Shown piece by piece: positions 49,540-58,369 of a DNA stretch of 64,000 bases. Under the pieces are notes generated by a model that did not search any database, was not told where the DNA came from, and worked only from the letters and a program-made list of their open reading frames with translations. The DNA comes from Lewinellaceae bacterium (GTDB lineage: Bacteria > Bacteroidota > Bacteroidia > Chitinophagales > Saprospiraceae): NCBI GenBank assembly GCA_020636325.1, contig JACJYC010000022.1, positions 1 through 64,000 of the forward strand, in the 5' to 3' direction. A program made the position numbers and the translations under genes. Position 1 is the stretch's first letter. Every line of letters begins with the position of its first letter.

Positions 49540-51342
49540 TCAATTTTTCAACCAACCGTTATACAACCCCTCCAACTTCCGCCGCAACGCCCCCTCCCGG
49601 CACCCTTCCCAACTCTCCTTCAACGCCGGCAGCAATACAGCCGGCACCCCACCCTCCCACAACATCCGCCAGGCCAGCTCCCGGTTGGCGGGCTCCGGAC
49701 TGAGCAGCATCTCCCGCAGTACCTCCAGTTTTCTCTCGTCCTTCTCCCGGTACAACGTCGCCTTTTCCAGTTGGCAGATCCGCCGGATCAGTTCCTGTTC
49801 TACCAGGAAAACCTGCCCCGACGGCACAAAATCGGGAAAAGGCGCCCTGCCCAAAACGATATGCCCCGCTTGCGCCGGATCGCTTTTTTCCACCGCGATG
49901 CCCAGCCGCAACAGCCGTTGTACGAGCAGATCCCGGTCCAGCCAGGTATGCCCCACCATGCAGATCGATCCGCCCGGAGCAATAGCCGGTTTTCGGGGAA
50001 CTGCCTTTAGAAAAGCCTTCCGAACCAACCGGTGTACCCGGTCCACAGGGAAGGACAAGGCCGCCGACCAATCACCCGGCAACAGGCCTTTCGCCCCCGA
50101 GGCATCCCCGCTGAATAACCGGTAAAGATTTGGGTACAGGCGCTCAGGCAGGCGCTCCACCCGGGCCAGCTCCAGAAAAGTCAGGAGTTTTTCCCATTGC
50201 GCCGGCCGGATCCCGCCCGATCCGGCGGTCAGTTGCCGGAGCGGCAACAAGGCTTCCGGCGGCCACCGCCCCGGGTTACCCTTCACTGAACACCGCCGCA
50301 GGTTCCGCGACAGCCCGCCCCAGTTCGCAGGCGGTTCCGGGATCTGGTTCCGGTCCAGGACAAGGGACTCCAGGTTGGGGAGCGCAAGCACGGCGGCCGG
50401 GACTTTTTTCAGGAGGTTATCAGCCGCGGCCAGGCTTTTTAAGCCCTCCGGCAACCCGGGCAGCTCTGCCAACCTGTTGCGGGACACATCCAACCGCTTC
50501 AAGTAGGGAAACGGCGCTTTCAGGTTTGGAAGGTCCTCCAATGCGTTATCTGACAGATTCAATGCTTCCAGTTGGCGACAGCGAAACAAAACCGGATCGA
50601 GTCGGGTCAGTCCGTTTCCGGACCAGTCCAGTGCGGCCAGCAAGCCGAATTGCCCGATCCACCCCGGCAGGTCGCCAAGACCGTTATTCCCCGCCGACAA
50701 ACGCCTCATCCGGCGACATCCCGCGAGCTCGTCCGGCAGCGCTTTAAGCTTGTTTTTGCCCGCATCCAGGTATTGCAGATCCGGCCAGCAACCCGGTTTG
50801 AGCGGCAGGGATTTCAGCCGGTTGCCCGCTATCGACAAGCGTTCAAGGCGGGCCCAATCCGAAACAGCGGCCGGTAAACGGGTTAGTTTGTTGGCAGATA
50901 AATCGACCCTGACCAGCGCTTTTAACCTGCCGATACCGGCGGGCAGTTTCACCAACCCGGTGGATTGAATGGTCAGCGACGCCAGCCCCGGCCAGTTGTC
51001 AAAATAATCGGGCAACTGCCTCAATTCCTGATTTTCCACCCGCAAAAGCCGCAATCCATTCTGTTTCCGGAGGGTTTCCGGCCAGTCCTTGAGCCCGTTG
51101 CCGATCAGGGTAAGCTCTTCCAACCCGTCCGGCAGCAACAGGCCGGATAGCCCGATATTGACCAGCGTCAACTTCTTTAACCCGGCAATGGGCGTAAGGT
51201 CCGGAAGGTAGGCGCCCCCGGCATAATCGCTGATCTGAAGAACGGTCAGCCCGGCATGGGCATGCCAATCGGTTGGAAGGGCCTGATGGGTCAATCCGCT
51301 CAGGTGAAGGACGGCGCCCGTATGTTGCGGCGAATCGCCCAT
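49540..51342 (-). CDS. Leucine-rich-repeat protein with C-terminal BRCT-like and helical regions
   Basis: The 600-residue protein holds about 15 bacterial LRRs (residues about 10-350; LSANKLTRLPAAV, LDAGKNKLKALPDEL, LDVSRNRLAELPGLP). After a helical section, residues about 455-505 (GSICMVGHTWLDRDLLVQRLLRLGIAVEKS...HIVLG) have the pattern of a BRCT domain. HEAT-like helices follow to the end. It lacks a signal peptide, so a cytoplasmic protein-binding role is likely. ATG at 51342 lies five bases after the antiporter stop codon, indicating co-transcription; the open frame to 51489 is just overlap with that gene. The BRCT call is tentative. Confidence 0.8.
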   Translation of the reverse strand: MGDSPQHTGAVLHLSGLTHQALPTDWHAHAGLTVLQISDYAGGAYLPDLTPIAGLKKLTLVNIGLSGLLLPDGLEELTLIGNGLKDWPETLRKQNGLRLLRVENQELRQLPDYFDNWPGLASLTIQSTGLVKLPAGIGRLKALVRVDLSANKLTRLPAAVSDWARLERLSIAGNRLKSLPLKPGCWPDLQYLDAGKNKLKALPDELAGCRRMRRLSAGNNGLGDLPGWIGQFGLLAALDWSGNGLTRLDPVLFRCRQLEALNLSDNALEDLPNLKAPFPYLKRLDVSRNRLAELPGLPEGLKSLAAADNLLKKVPAAVLALPNLESLVLDRNQIPEPPANWGGLSRNLRRCSVKGNPGRWPPEALLPLRQLTAGSGGIRPAQWEKLLTFLELARVERLPERLYPNLYRLFSGDASGAKGLLPGDWSAALSFPVDRVHRLVRKAFLKAVPRKPAIAPGGSICMVGHTWLDRDLLVQRLLRLGIAVEKSDPAQAGHIVLGRAPFPDFVPSGQVFLVEQELIRRICQLEKATLYREKDERKLEVLREMLLSPEPANRELAWRMLWEGGVPAVLLPALKESWEGCREGALRRKLEGLYNGWLKN

Positions 51343-51346
51343 CCCG

Positions 51347-53203
51347 CTATTCGTTTTCCTGTTCGCTGAGCCCCAGCTCGCGGCCCAGATAAACGAGCTG
51401 ATATCCTTCGCCCAAAACCGCAAATTTTTCGGGTTCGGATGGCAGGATCTGGAGCTCGCCGCTGGGCTCTTTGATAAAAATGGGCACAATGGTATGATCC
51501 TTTCTGGCCCGGTTCAGGAAGTACACCAGGTCTTCGGTCGAGCTCAGGGTATGCTCGTGCACCTCCGGGTAATCCCGGACCACTTCGTTGATATTGAGGA
51601 AATCGTCGTCGTAGGAGAAAATGCTCTGTTGCGGCAGTTCCGACCGGTCCCTTTTCATTTCTTCGGCGGTGATCAGGCGGAAGGCGCCGTTCTCGCCGAA
51701 TATGGACTGGTATTTTTTCACCGCGTATTCATTGATATCCGAACTGCTGGTCATGGCGATGAGGTACCCCATGTCCAGCAGGTCCATTTTTTCCTTCAGG
51801 TCGTCGGAATAGATATTGGCGATAAAGGCCTCCAGCCCGTCTTTAGCCGCTTTTTCTACGTTTCGCTGGTTATTATCCACCAGAACGACGTGCCGCCCGT
51901 GATCCTGCAGGTACCTGGCGATCGCGCGGCTGGCGCCGTTGGCCCCCACAAAAAGGATCCCGCGCGAGGCGTCCTGGATCACCTTCAGGAACTTGGCTAC
52001 GCCCCTGGCGGTAGTGGCGTTGAGCAGCACCGTTCCGAGTACGATCATGAATACCAGGGGCGTAATGAATTCAGCCCCGGCAATCCCCTTGCGGGTCAGC
52101 GTGATGCCGAACAGGGAGGCGATCCCGGCAGCAACGATCCCCCTGGGGCCCACCCAGGAAATGAACAGCTTTTCCCGGAAATTCATTTCAGAATTATACG
52201 TGCTCAGGAATACGCCGGCCGGCCGCAAAACATACACAACGGTCACAAAAAGGCCCAGACTTCGCCAATCGGACAGGATCATCTTCAGGTCGGCAATATT
52301 GATGTTGGCCGCCAGGAGTATGAAAAGGATCGAGATGAGCAGGACGCTCAGGGATTCCTTGAAATCGAGAATATCCCGCAACCTGGGCACATCCAGATTG
52401 CCGAGTACCATGCCCATTACCACGACCGTCAGCAAGGCGGATTCCTTGACCAGGACCTCCGAAAAAACGAACGTCCCCAACACAAAGGCCAGGGTAAAGA
52501 CATTGAGCAGATAATTCGGCACCAATTCGTTTTTGATCAGCAGGTACAGCGTCCCGGCAGCGGCCGCCCCAAGGGCCGTTCCCATGAAAATGATCTGGAA
52601 AAAAGAGATCAGGGCATGGGAGGTGAATGTCACCCCGCCTTCGTACGATTGGATGAACTCAAAAACCAATACCGCTACCAACGCGCCGATGGGATCGATC
52701 AGGATACCCTCCCATTTCAGCACAGTGGAAACATTCCGGTTCAAAGGAATATTCTGCAGAATGGGCGCGATCACGGTCGGGCCGGTTACAATCACCAGGG
52801 CGCCGAACAGAAAGGATATCTGCCAGCTCAATCCCATGATGAAATGGGCCGCCAAACCGCCACCGATAAAAGTGACTATACTGCCGAAGGTGATCAGCTT
52901 AAGAATGACCGGACCGACGCCGGCGATCTCCCGCCGCTTCAGGGTCAGCCCGCCCTCAAACAGGATGATGCCGATAGAAAGGGACACAAAGTAGAAGAGG
53001 TACTCCCCTGGAAACAGCCCCGATCCGGTTCCCGGGCTGAAGATGGGTTGCAGCAATTTATGGTGGTCCTCCGTCCACAGCGTCGATAACGGCCCGACCA
53101 ACAGCCCGAACAGGATCAAAGGCAAAATGGCCGGAACGCGAATACGCCAGGCCAGCCATTGGGCGAGAATCCCAAGGATTATAATTCCGGATAGTTCGTA
53201 CAT
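51347..53203 (-). CDS. CPA-type cation/proton antiporter with TrkA-N (RCK) domain
   Basis: The protein has 618 residues. The membrane part (about 1-395) carries about 12 helices and typical NhaP/CPA1 motifs (FEGGLTLKRREIA, VTGPTVIAPIL, GILIDPIGALVAV with the transport Asp, FISWVGPRGIVAAGIAS). The cytosolic part begins ILFVGANGASRAIARYLQDHGRHVVLVDNN, a Rossmann TrkA-N domain that may bind NAD(H) or nucleotides to gate transport. A TrkA-C-like part follows. It exchanges Na+ or K+ for protons. It is transcribed with the LRR gene. Confidence 0.92.
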   Translation of the reverse strand: MYELSGIIILGILAQWLAWRIRVPAILPLILFGLLVGPLSTLWTEDHHKLLQPIFSPGTGSGLFPGEYLFYFVSLSIGIILFEGGLTLKRREIAGVGPVILKLITFGSIVTFIGGGLAAHFIMGLSWQISFLFGALVIVTGPTVIAPILQNIPLNRNVSTVLKWEGILIDPIGALVAVLVFEFIQSYEGGVTFTSHALISFFQIIFMGTALGAAAAGTLYLLIKNELVPNYLLNVFTLAFVLGTFVFSEVLVKESALLTVVVMGMVLGNLDVPRLRDILDFKESLSVLLISILFILLAANINIADLKMILSDWRSLGLFVTVVYVLRPAGVFLSTYNSEMNFREKLFISWVGPRGIVAAGIASLFGITLTRKGIAGAEFITPLVFMIVLGTVLLNATTARGVAKFLKVIQDASRGILFVGANGASRAIARYLQDHGRHVVLVDNNQRNVEKAAKDGLEAFIANIYSDDLKEKMDLLDMGYLIAMTSSSDINEYAVKKYQSIFGENGAFRLITAEEMKRDRSELPQQSIFSYDDDFLNINEVVRDYPEVHEHTLSSTEDLVYFLNRARKDHTIVPIFIKEPSGELQILPSEPEKFAVLGEGYQLVYLGRELGLSEQENE

Positions 53204-53360
53204 AGGTCAGGCTGAATAGAAACGGCTTTGCAATAATACGAATTTACCCCCACGGTTGTTCTATGCCCCTTTTACTATCGGAGTGATTTTCTCCAAAAAA
53301 TATCCCGGCAACCTCCTGACAGGTGGTTTTTCAGTAAAACGACAAAACCGCTTTGTTGGA

Positions 53361-53510
53361 TCAGAATAAGGTGTAAATGAAAGAACCGACCGCAGAGCTC
53401 TCGGCAAAAATGATCAATACCCCGATCAGCAGAATAACCAGGATCAGCGGCAATAACCACCACTTCCTGCGCTCGCGCAAAAAACCCCAGAGATCCCTTA
53501 GAAATTCCAT
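53361..53510 (-). CDS. DUF5989 family small membrane protein
   Basis: The 49-residue protein starts MEFLRDLWGFLRERRKWWLL, with one membrane helix (about 19-38, PLILVILLIGVLIIF). The pattern FLxDLWxFLRERKKWWLLP matches DUF5989, a mini-protein I know mainly as a neighbour of carbamoyltransferase and SxtJ-like genes. Here the carbamoyltransferase is 10 kb away and no SxtJ gene is visible. The open frame extends to 53588, but family length indicates ATG 53510. Confidence 0.8.
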   Translation of the reverse strand: MEFLRDLWGFLRERRKWWLLPLILVILLIGVLIIFAESSAVGSFIYTLF

Positions 53511-53623
53511 ATTGCTACTTTTGAATAACCACTCCAATCCTGCGATCCTGCAGTTGTCCGTCTTTGATAAGCTGAACCAGAAAACCATGGAATAAGGAAA
53601 TCATGCAAATAACCGGACAAAGC

Positions 53624-53766
53624 CACCGTCCACCGTCCACCGTCCACCGTCCACCGTCTACCGTCCACCGTCCACCGTCCACCGTCCACCGTCCACCGTC
53701 TACCGTCTACCGTCCACCGTCCACCGTCTACCGTCTACCGTCCACCGTCCACCGTCCACCGTCTAC
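53624..53766. repeat. CCACCGT heptamer array
   Basis: About 20 nearly perfect 7-base units CCACCGT (variant CTACCGT). The final CTACC unit supplies the TAG stop codon of the minus-strand dehydrogenase gene. Confidence 0.95.
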
Positions 53767-56147
53767 CTCCCCGGCTCCGCCTCATGCATCAGCCGGAAAA
53801 CCTCCTCATAAACATCCTCCACATTGGGTTTCGACCAGTAGTCGCCGTCCGTACCGTATGGTGTGCGGTGCGCGGTGGAAGAAATGCATACCGGTTGGGA
53901 ATCGAGGAAGCGGTATCCGCCCCGGACGTCGATAACCTGCTGCATCATGAAGGCGGACGCGCCGCCCGGCAGGTCTTCATCCAGAAAAACAATGCGGTTG
54001 GTCTTTTGCAGGGACTTCAGGACAGCGCCCGTGAGGTCGAACGGCATCAAGGTCTGAACGTCGATCAGTTCAACGGAAATGCCGTCTTTTTTCAGCAAAT
54101 CCGCAGCGGCGTCGGCAATCCGGACGCAGGATCCGTAGGTGACGATGGTAATGTCCTCTCCCTCGCGAAGGACCTCCGGTTGGCCAAGCGGAACGGTATA
54201 ATCTCCAATGTTATCGGGCAATTTTTCCTTGAGCCGGTAGCCGTTGAGGCATTCGATCAGGATAGCAGGGTCATCCGACCTGAGCATGGTATTGTACATG
54301 CCCGCGGCCTGCACCATGTTGCGGGGAGTCAGGATATAGATCCCCCGAAGGCCGCCCAGCAGGACGCTCATCGGCGAACCGGTATGCCAGATCCCTTCCA
54401 GACGGTGCCCGCGGGTGCGGATCAGCAGGGGCGCGCATTGGGTGGCGTTGCTCCGGTAGCGCAGTGTGGCTACGTCATCCGAAAGGGGCGAATAAGCATA
54501 GATCAGATAATCGAGGTACTGGATTTCCGCCATCGGCCGCAGTCCCCGCATGGCCATGCCCAGCGCCTGCCCTACAATGGTCCACTCCCGGATGCCGGTA
54601 TCAAAAACCCGCTTTTCACCGTATTTCTCCTGGAGACCGGCCAACCCCTGGTTGACGCCCCCGATCTTGCCCACATCCTCTCCGAAAGCGTAGAAATTGG
54701 GATTTTGGTCCAGTATCTTGTCAAAAAAGATGTTCAACACTTCGAAACCGTTGACCATCGCCGAATGAGCCGAATACTGCGGTGCAACCACCGGCACCTT
54801 AAGGGCCGATTTCGGGGTTTCGCTGTATAAATGCGTGGAAAACCGGCCTTTCATCCGCTGGTCGGTCGATGACGCGTAGTCCTTCAATTTCCGGATGGCA
54901 GGGCTGTCTTCGTTTCGAAGGGCGAACAGCGCCCGCCGCACGATCCGGAACATCTCGGATTGAAAAGGCGTGATCAACCCTTTGAATTCTTTGTGCAGTG
55001 CGGTGAGGGTTTCTTTCTGCGCCGTCTCGGCAACTATGGCGGCCAGGGTCGATTCCAGGTCTTTCCTGGTCGCTTCGATCGGGCTGAAATACCGTTTCCA
55101 GGCCCGTGCGCGGGCTTCTTTCACCTCCTGGGCAGCCTTCTTCTCAATGGCGGCCAGTTCCTCTTCCTCGGCCAGGCCGTTGGCCAGGATCCAGAGTTTG
55201 AACTGGCGGTTGCAATCATAATCCTTTTCCCATTGAAGCCTTTCGGCAGACTTGTACCGTTCGTGAGACCCCGAGGTGGAATGCCCCTGGGGCTGGGTCA
55301 GCTCCTCAATATGGTAAACCGCCGGGGTATGGGTCCGGCGCATTTTTTCGATGCCGCGCTTGAACAGATTGCACAAAGCCGCATAATCCCACCCTTTGAC
55401 CTTGTAGATATCGATGCCGTCGCCCGGCTTTTCTTCCTGAAAGCCGGAAAGGACCGTGGAAATGGATTCCTTCGTGGTTTGGTACCTGGTAGGGACGGAG
55501 ATGCCGTAGCCGTCGTCAGCGACAACAATGGCCAGCGGCGCCTGCACAACCCCTGCGGCATTCACGGTTTCCCAGAACGCGCCTTCCGAGGTGCTGGCGT
55601 CCCCGATGATGCAAAAACAAACTTCGTTGCCGTTATGGGTGAACTGCGTGTCGCCAAGATGAGCGGATTCGCGGTAGACTTTGGAGGCGAAAGCCAGGCC
55701 GAGCCCCCGGGCCATTTGACCCGCCGTTGTCGAAACGTCGGACGACAGGTTGTACAACTCCCTGAGGGGGAGCCAGTTGCCCTCTTCGTCCACAAACCGC
55801 GTAGCGTGGTGATTGTTCATCTGCCGGCCGCCGGAGAAGGGATCATTGTCCCCGTCCGCGTACAATTGGGCAAACATGTCCTCCAGCGAAGCAATACCGA
55901 GTGCAAGCAGCAAAGTATGCCCCCTGTAATAATCGGCCCGGAAATCACCGCGCTTGAACGCCTTGGCCATCGCAATCTGGAAGAGCTCCTTACCGTCATC
56001 GGAAACGCCGAACTTGGCCTTCCCGGTCAGGACTTCCTTTCGGATGAACATGCTGAATTCCCTGCTCAGGCTGCAGATGTAGAAATCCTGCAGCACTTCT
56101 TCCGCGCCAACGGCTTTAACAGGGTAATTGGCTATGGTTTTTTCCAA
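53763..56147 (-). CDS. Fused alpha/beta E1 component of 2-oxoacid (branched-chain type) dehydrogenase
   Basis: The 794-residue protein converts a 2-oxoacid to acyl-TPP and passes it to a lipoyl E2. The alpha half (about 1-420) has the TPP motif CIIGDASTSEGAFWETVNAAG...VADDGYGIS and YYRGHTLLLALG. The beta half (about 460-794) has FGEDVGKIGGVNQGL, a YRSNATQCAPLLIRTRGHR loop and GSCVRIADAAADLLKKDGISVELIDVQTLMPFD. Alpha/beta fusions of this kind are usual in Bacteroidota. The longest frame starts with a TTG at 56192, but that codon lies inside a perfect TATCTTTG promoter element; an in-frame TTG at 56147 (MEKTIANYPVK) is therefore used. No ATG is available. Confidence 0.9.
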   Translation of the reverse strand: MEKTIANYPVKAVGAEEVLQDFYICSLSREFSMFIRKEVLTGKAKFGVSDDGKELFQIAMAKAFKRGDFRADYYRGHTLLLALGIASLEDMFAQLYADGDNDPFSGGRQMNNHHATRFVDEEGNWLPLRELYNLSSDVSTTAGQMARGLGLAFASKVYRESAHLGDTQFTHNGNEVCFCIIGDASTSEGAFWETVNAAGVVQAPLAIVVADDGYGISVPTRYQTTKESISTVLSGFQEEKPGDGIDIYKVKGWDYAALCNLFKRGIEKMRRTHTPAVYHIEELTQPQGHSTSGSHERYKSAERLQWEKDYDCNRQFKLWILANGLAEEEELAAIEKKAAQEVKEARARAWKRYFSPIEATRKDLESTLAAIVAETAQKETLTALHKEFKGLITPFQSEMFRIVRRALFALRNEDSPAIRKLKDYASSTDQRMKGRFSTHLYSETPKSALKVPVVAPQYSAHSAMVNGFEVLNIFFDKILDQNPNFYAFGEDVGKIGGVNQGLAGLQEKYGEKRVFDTGIREWTIVGQALGMAMRGLRPMAEIQYLDYLIYAYSPLSDDVATLRYRSNATQCAPLLIRTRGHRLEGIWHTGSPMSVLLGGLRGIYILTPRNMVQAAGMYNTMLRSDDPAILIECLNGYRLKEKLPDNIGDYTVPLGQPEVLREGEDITIVTYGSCVRIADAAADLLKKDGISVELIDVQTLMPFDLTGAVLKSLQKTNRIVFLDEDLPGGASAFMMQQVIDVRGGYRFLDSQPVCISSTAHRTPYGTDGDYWSKPNVEDVYEEVFRLMHEAEPGR

Positions 56148-56189
56148 TTTTAGGATAAGAAACTGATTTGATAAAGCAAGAACTCGCTG

Positions 56190-56197
56190 CAAAGATA
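56190..56197 (-). promoter_or_regulatory. -7 promoter element of the E1 dehydrogenase gene
   Basis: Minus-strand TATCTTTG, an exact TAnnTTTG match. It decides the translation start because the longest open frame begins inside it. Confidence 0.65.
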
Positions 56198-56278
56198 CAA
56201 TAAAATTATATTCGGTCCGAAGCGGGCATTCCGCGGTCCGGATTTTGAAAGGATCAAAGATTTTGGTTTTTACGGATT

Positions 56279-56923
56279 CTAAGCCTTCAGGACAAGTACG
56301 CGAAACAATAAAATGAGGCCGAAGCCGACCAGCACGATTCCCGAAATGCGCCGGATCAGCAGCACATGTCCGTCCCGCAACCAGGGTCTGATCCGTTTGG
56401 CTAGCATCACCTTGGCAAAATCCGTCAGAAAGATGGCGGTCAGAATAGTCCCGAAAAAGAGGGTCGCCTGGTGAGGATTCCAGCTCTCCGCCAGTACATA
56501 TACGCCCATTACCGTTATCCAGAAAAAAAACGTGAACGGATTAACCGTGTTGATCAGGAACCCCTTCAGCCACAGCGCCGCATAAGTGGAGGGCAGCCTG
56601 ACGCCCGAAAGGCCGGCTTTCTGCCGGTGAGCCCGCAAAAGGGTAAATCCCCCGAAAATCAGCAGGATGATCGCCCCGGCAACGCCCAACGCAACGCCGT
56701 AAGCCTCCCACTTCACCCACGATTGCAGGCTTTCAAACCCGAAATAGGTCGCCAGCACAAAGAGCAGATCGCTGACCCATACGCCGGCGCCGACCGCGAC
56801 CCCCGCCCGTAAGCCGGATTCCACCCCCGCCTGGATCAGGGAAAAGAATATCGGTCCAGTCATGGCCGCCAGGACCAATCCCAGTTTCAACCCCGTACCT
56901 ATTATTTCCAGATCGGAAAACAT
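56279..56923 (-). CDS. LysE/RhtB family amino acid exporter
   Basis: The 214-residue protein has about six membrane helices. Helix 1 (GLKLGLVLAAMTGPIFFSLIQAGVESGLRAG) contains the GP-FF--I--G-E-G-RAG pattern of LysE translocators, and LIFGGFTLLR and LINTVNPFTFFFW are further family markers. It exports amino acids or derivatives; substrate unknown. The frame to 56953 includes codons derived from the adjacent CTCT-rich array, so ATG 56923 (MFSDLEII) is the start. Confidence 0.9.
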   Translation of the reverse strand: MFSDLEIIGTGLKLGLVLAAMTGPIFFSLIQAGVESGLRAGVAVGAGVWVSDLLFVLATYFGFESLQSWVKWEAYGVALGVAGAIILLIFGGFTLLRAHRQKAGLSGVRLPSTYAALWLKGFLINTVNPFTFFFWITVMGVYVLAESWNPHQATLFFGTILTAIFLTDFAKVMLAKRIRPWLRDGHVLLIRRISGIVLVGFGLILLFRVLVLKA

Positions 56924-56931
56924 GCATTTCA

Positions 56932-57012
56932 GCACCCTCTCACTCTCTCTCACTCTCTCTCACACCCTCTCACCCTCTCACCCTCTCTCACCCTCTCTCA
57001 CACCCTCTCACC
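56932..57012. repeat. CACCCTCT/CTCTCTCA octamer array
   Basis: Degenerate 8-base units lie between the exporter start and the UspA gene. One unit (CCCTCTCA) supplies the TGA stop codon of the UspA gene at 57008-57010. Confidence 0.9.
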
Positions 57013-57862
57013 TCAACACCAACAAAGGACGCCCGGTCTTCATAGCCATCTTCCGGGTCTGGCTCTTATGGAACAGCCGGTCCCAGAAGCCGTAATGCGG
57101 ACCGTACATGATCACCAGATCCGCTTTGCAGTCATTGGAGAAAGTTTCCAGCTCGGTTGAGATGTCCTTGCCGGTAAGGCTGTGGAACTGGATTTGCAAC
57201 GCCGGGGATTTATTTTCAAAAAACCCGCCCAGAACGGCAAAATCCATGGCATCTTCCAGGGATTCCCCGTCGCTGATGTGCACGCAGTTCATGGTCACAC
57301 CGAATGGTTCGAGGAGTTTGCCGGCCCGCCAGATCTGCAACGGATCGGCTTCACGCAGGTCGGATGCGTATACGGCCACGCTCACCGGTTTGACCGCCGC
57401 GTCTTCCGGAACCACCCATACCGGGCAGTGCGCGTGTGCGATCACCCCTGCCGCTACGCTGCCGAAGACCTTTTCCAGGAGGTTATGTTCGCCCTGGGTC
57501 CCCATGACGATCAGGTCGATATCCTCGTTCTTGGCAAGGCGGGTGATGGCTTCCACCGGAGCGCCGATCTCAACTTCTTCATAAACTTCGGGCAGCGATT
57601 TGACCAGGTTACCAGCCTGTACCTGCGTCAGACCGCGATCAATGAACGCAGGCAGCAAATTGGTTTTCACCACATCGATCTTCTCGGTGGTTGCCCGGGC
57701 AGCTACCGTAGGCAGATCCATCATTTCGTATTCGGGATAGACCACATGCGTGATCAGGATGCTCGCCTGGTACCGGTCCGCCAGCATGAGGCAATACCGC
57801 CATGCATTCTCGGCTGTCGCGGAAAAATCGGTCGGAAACAATATTTTTGATACCTCTTTCAT
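57008..57862 (-). CDS. Tandem universal stress protein (UspA family)
   Basis: The 284-residue protein has two Usp domains. The first starts KILFPTDFSATAENAWRYCLMLA and carries the ATP-binding loop VMGTQGEHNLLEKVFGSVAAGVIAHAHCPV (G-2x-G-9x-G-S pattern intact). The second (about 150-284) starts VAVYASDLREADPLQIWRAGKLL and ends HKSQTRKMAMKTGRPLLVLR, without a complete nucleotide loop. It is a cytoplasmic stress-response protein. The gene stands alone. Confidence 0.92.
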   Translation of the reverse strand: MKEVSKILFPTDFSATAENAWRYCLMLADRYQASILITHVVYPEYEMMDLPTVAARATTEKIDVVKTNLLPAFIDRGLTQVQAGNLVKSLPEVYEEVEIGAPVEAITRLAKNEDIDLIVMGTQGEHNLLEKVFGSVAAGVIAHAHCPVWVVPEDAAVKPVSVAVYASDLREADPLQIWRAGKLLEPFGVTMNCVHISDGESLEDAMDFAVLGGFFENKSPALQIQFHSLTGKDISTELETFSNDCKADLVIMYGPHYGFWDRLFHKSQTRKMAMKTGRPLLVLR

Positions 57863-58020
57863 GACGATTGATATTTACTACAAATTGGAACAAAAAGTGG
57901 ACGGGTATCAATGATTTCACACAGGATTGGAATTGACAATTGTCATCTTTTCCAAAACGGAGGCGGATTCGCAGGATACGTTCAACCTTATAACAACCCT
58001 CATTGAATGAATGTTTGGCG

Positions 58021-58123
58021 GAGAATATTCAGCATTTTGTGTCAACCGGATTTTTAGCATGCGCAGCTTGCTAAAAATCAGATCTTTGCGTCCTGGCGCG
58101 AGAACACTGTTTTGAACAGTCTC
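58021..58123 (+). repeat. Palindromic dispersed element of about 105 bp, copy C
   Basis: It shares TTTTGTGTCAACCGGATTTTTAGC, split by the hairpin at 58051-58077 with one T-T mismatch in the stem, and ends TTTTGAACAGTCTCG. The left terminus is degenerate (ATTCAGCATTTTG). It lies in the 507-base gap 57863-58369, whose other content is the ATAAACAACC array. Confidence 0.85.
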
Positions 58124-58247
58124 GTTTGGCGATAGCTGAGCGGTCCTTTTTGTTTGTTTCTGCCGCAGATGCACCTGCTGCAACCCGGCCCCTCTGGCCA
58201 ACAACAATAACCCCACCTGCGCTGGAGCCATAGCAGGCGAAGCAACA

Positions 58248-58364
58248 ACCCTAAACAACCATAAACAATCATAAACAACCATAAACAACCATAAACAACC
58301 ATAAACAACCATAAACAATCATAAACAATCATAAACAACCATAAACAACCATAAACAACCATAA
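58248..58364. repeat. ATAAACAACC decamer array
   Basis: About 11 copies of the 10-base unit ATAAACAACC (variant ATAAACAATC) stop five bases before the stop codon of the NfeD-like gene. Confidence 0.95.
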
Positions 58365-58369
58365 TCCTA

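Noticed and set aside
51494..53089. Open frame of 531 codons antisense to the antiporter gene
   Set aside because: The antiporter has clear transport motifs; the antisense product is a low-quality polar sequence.
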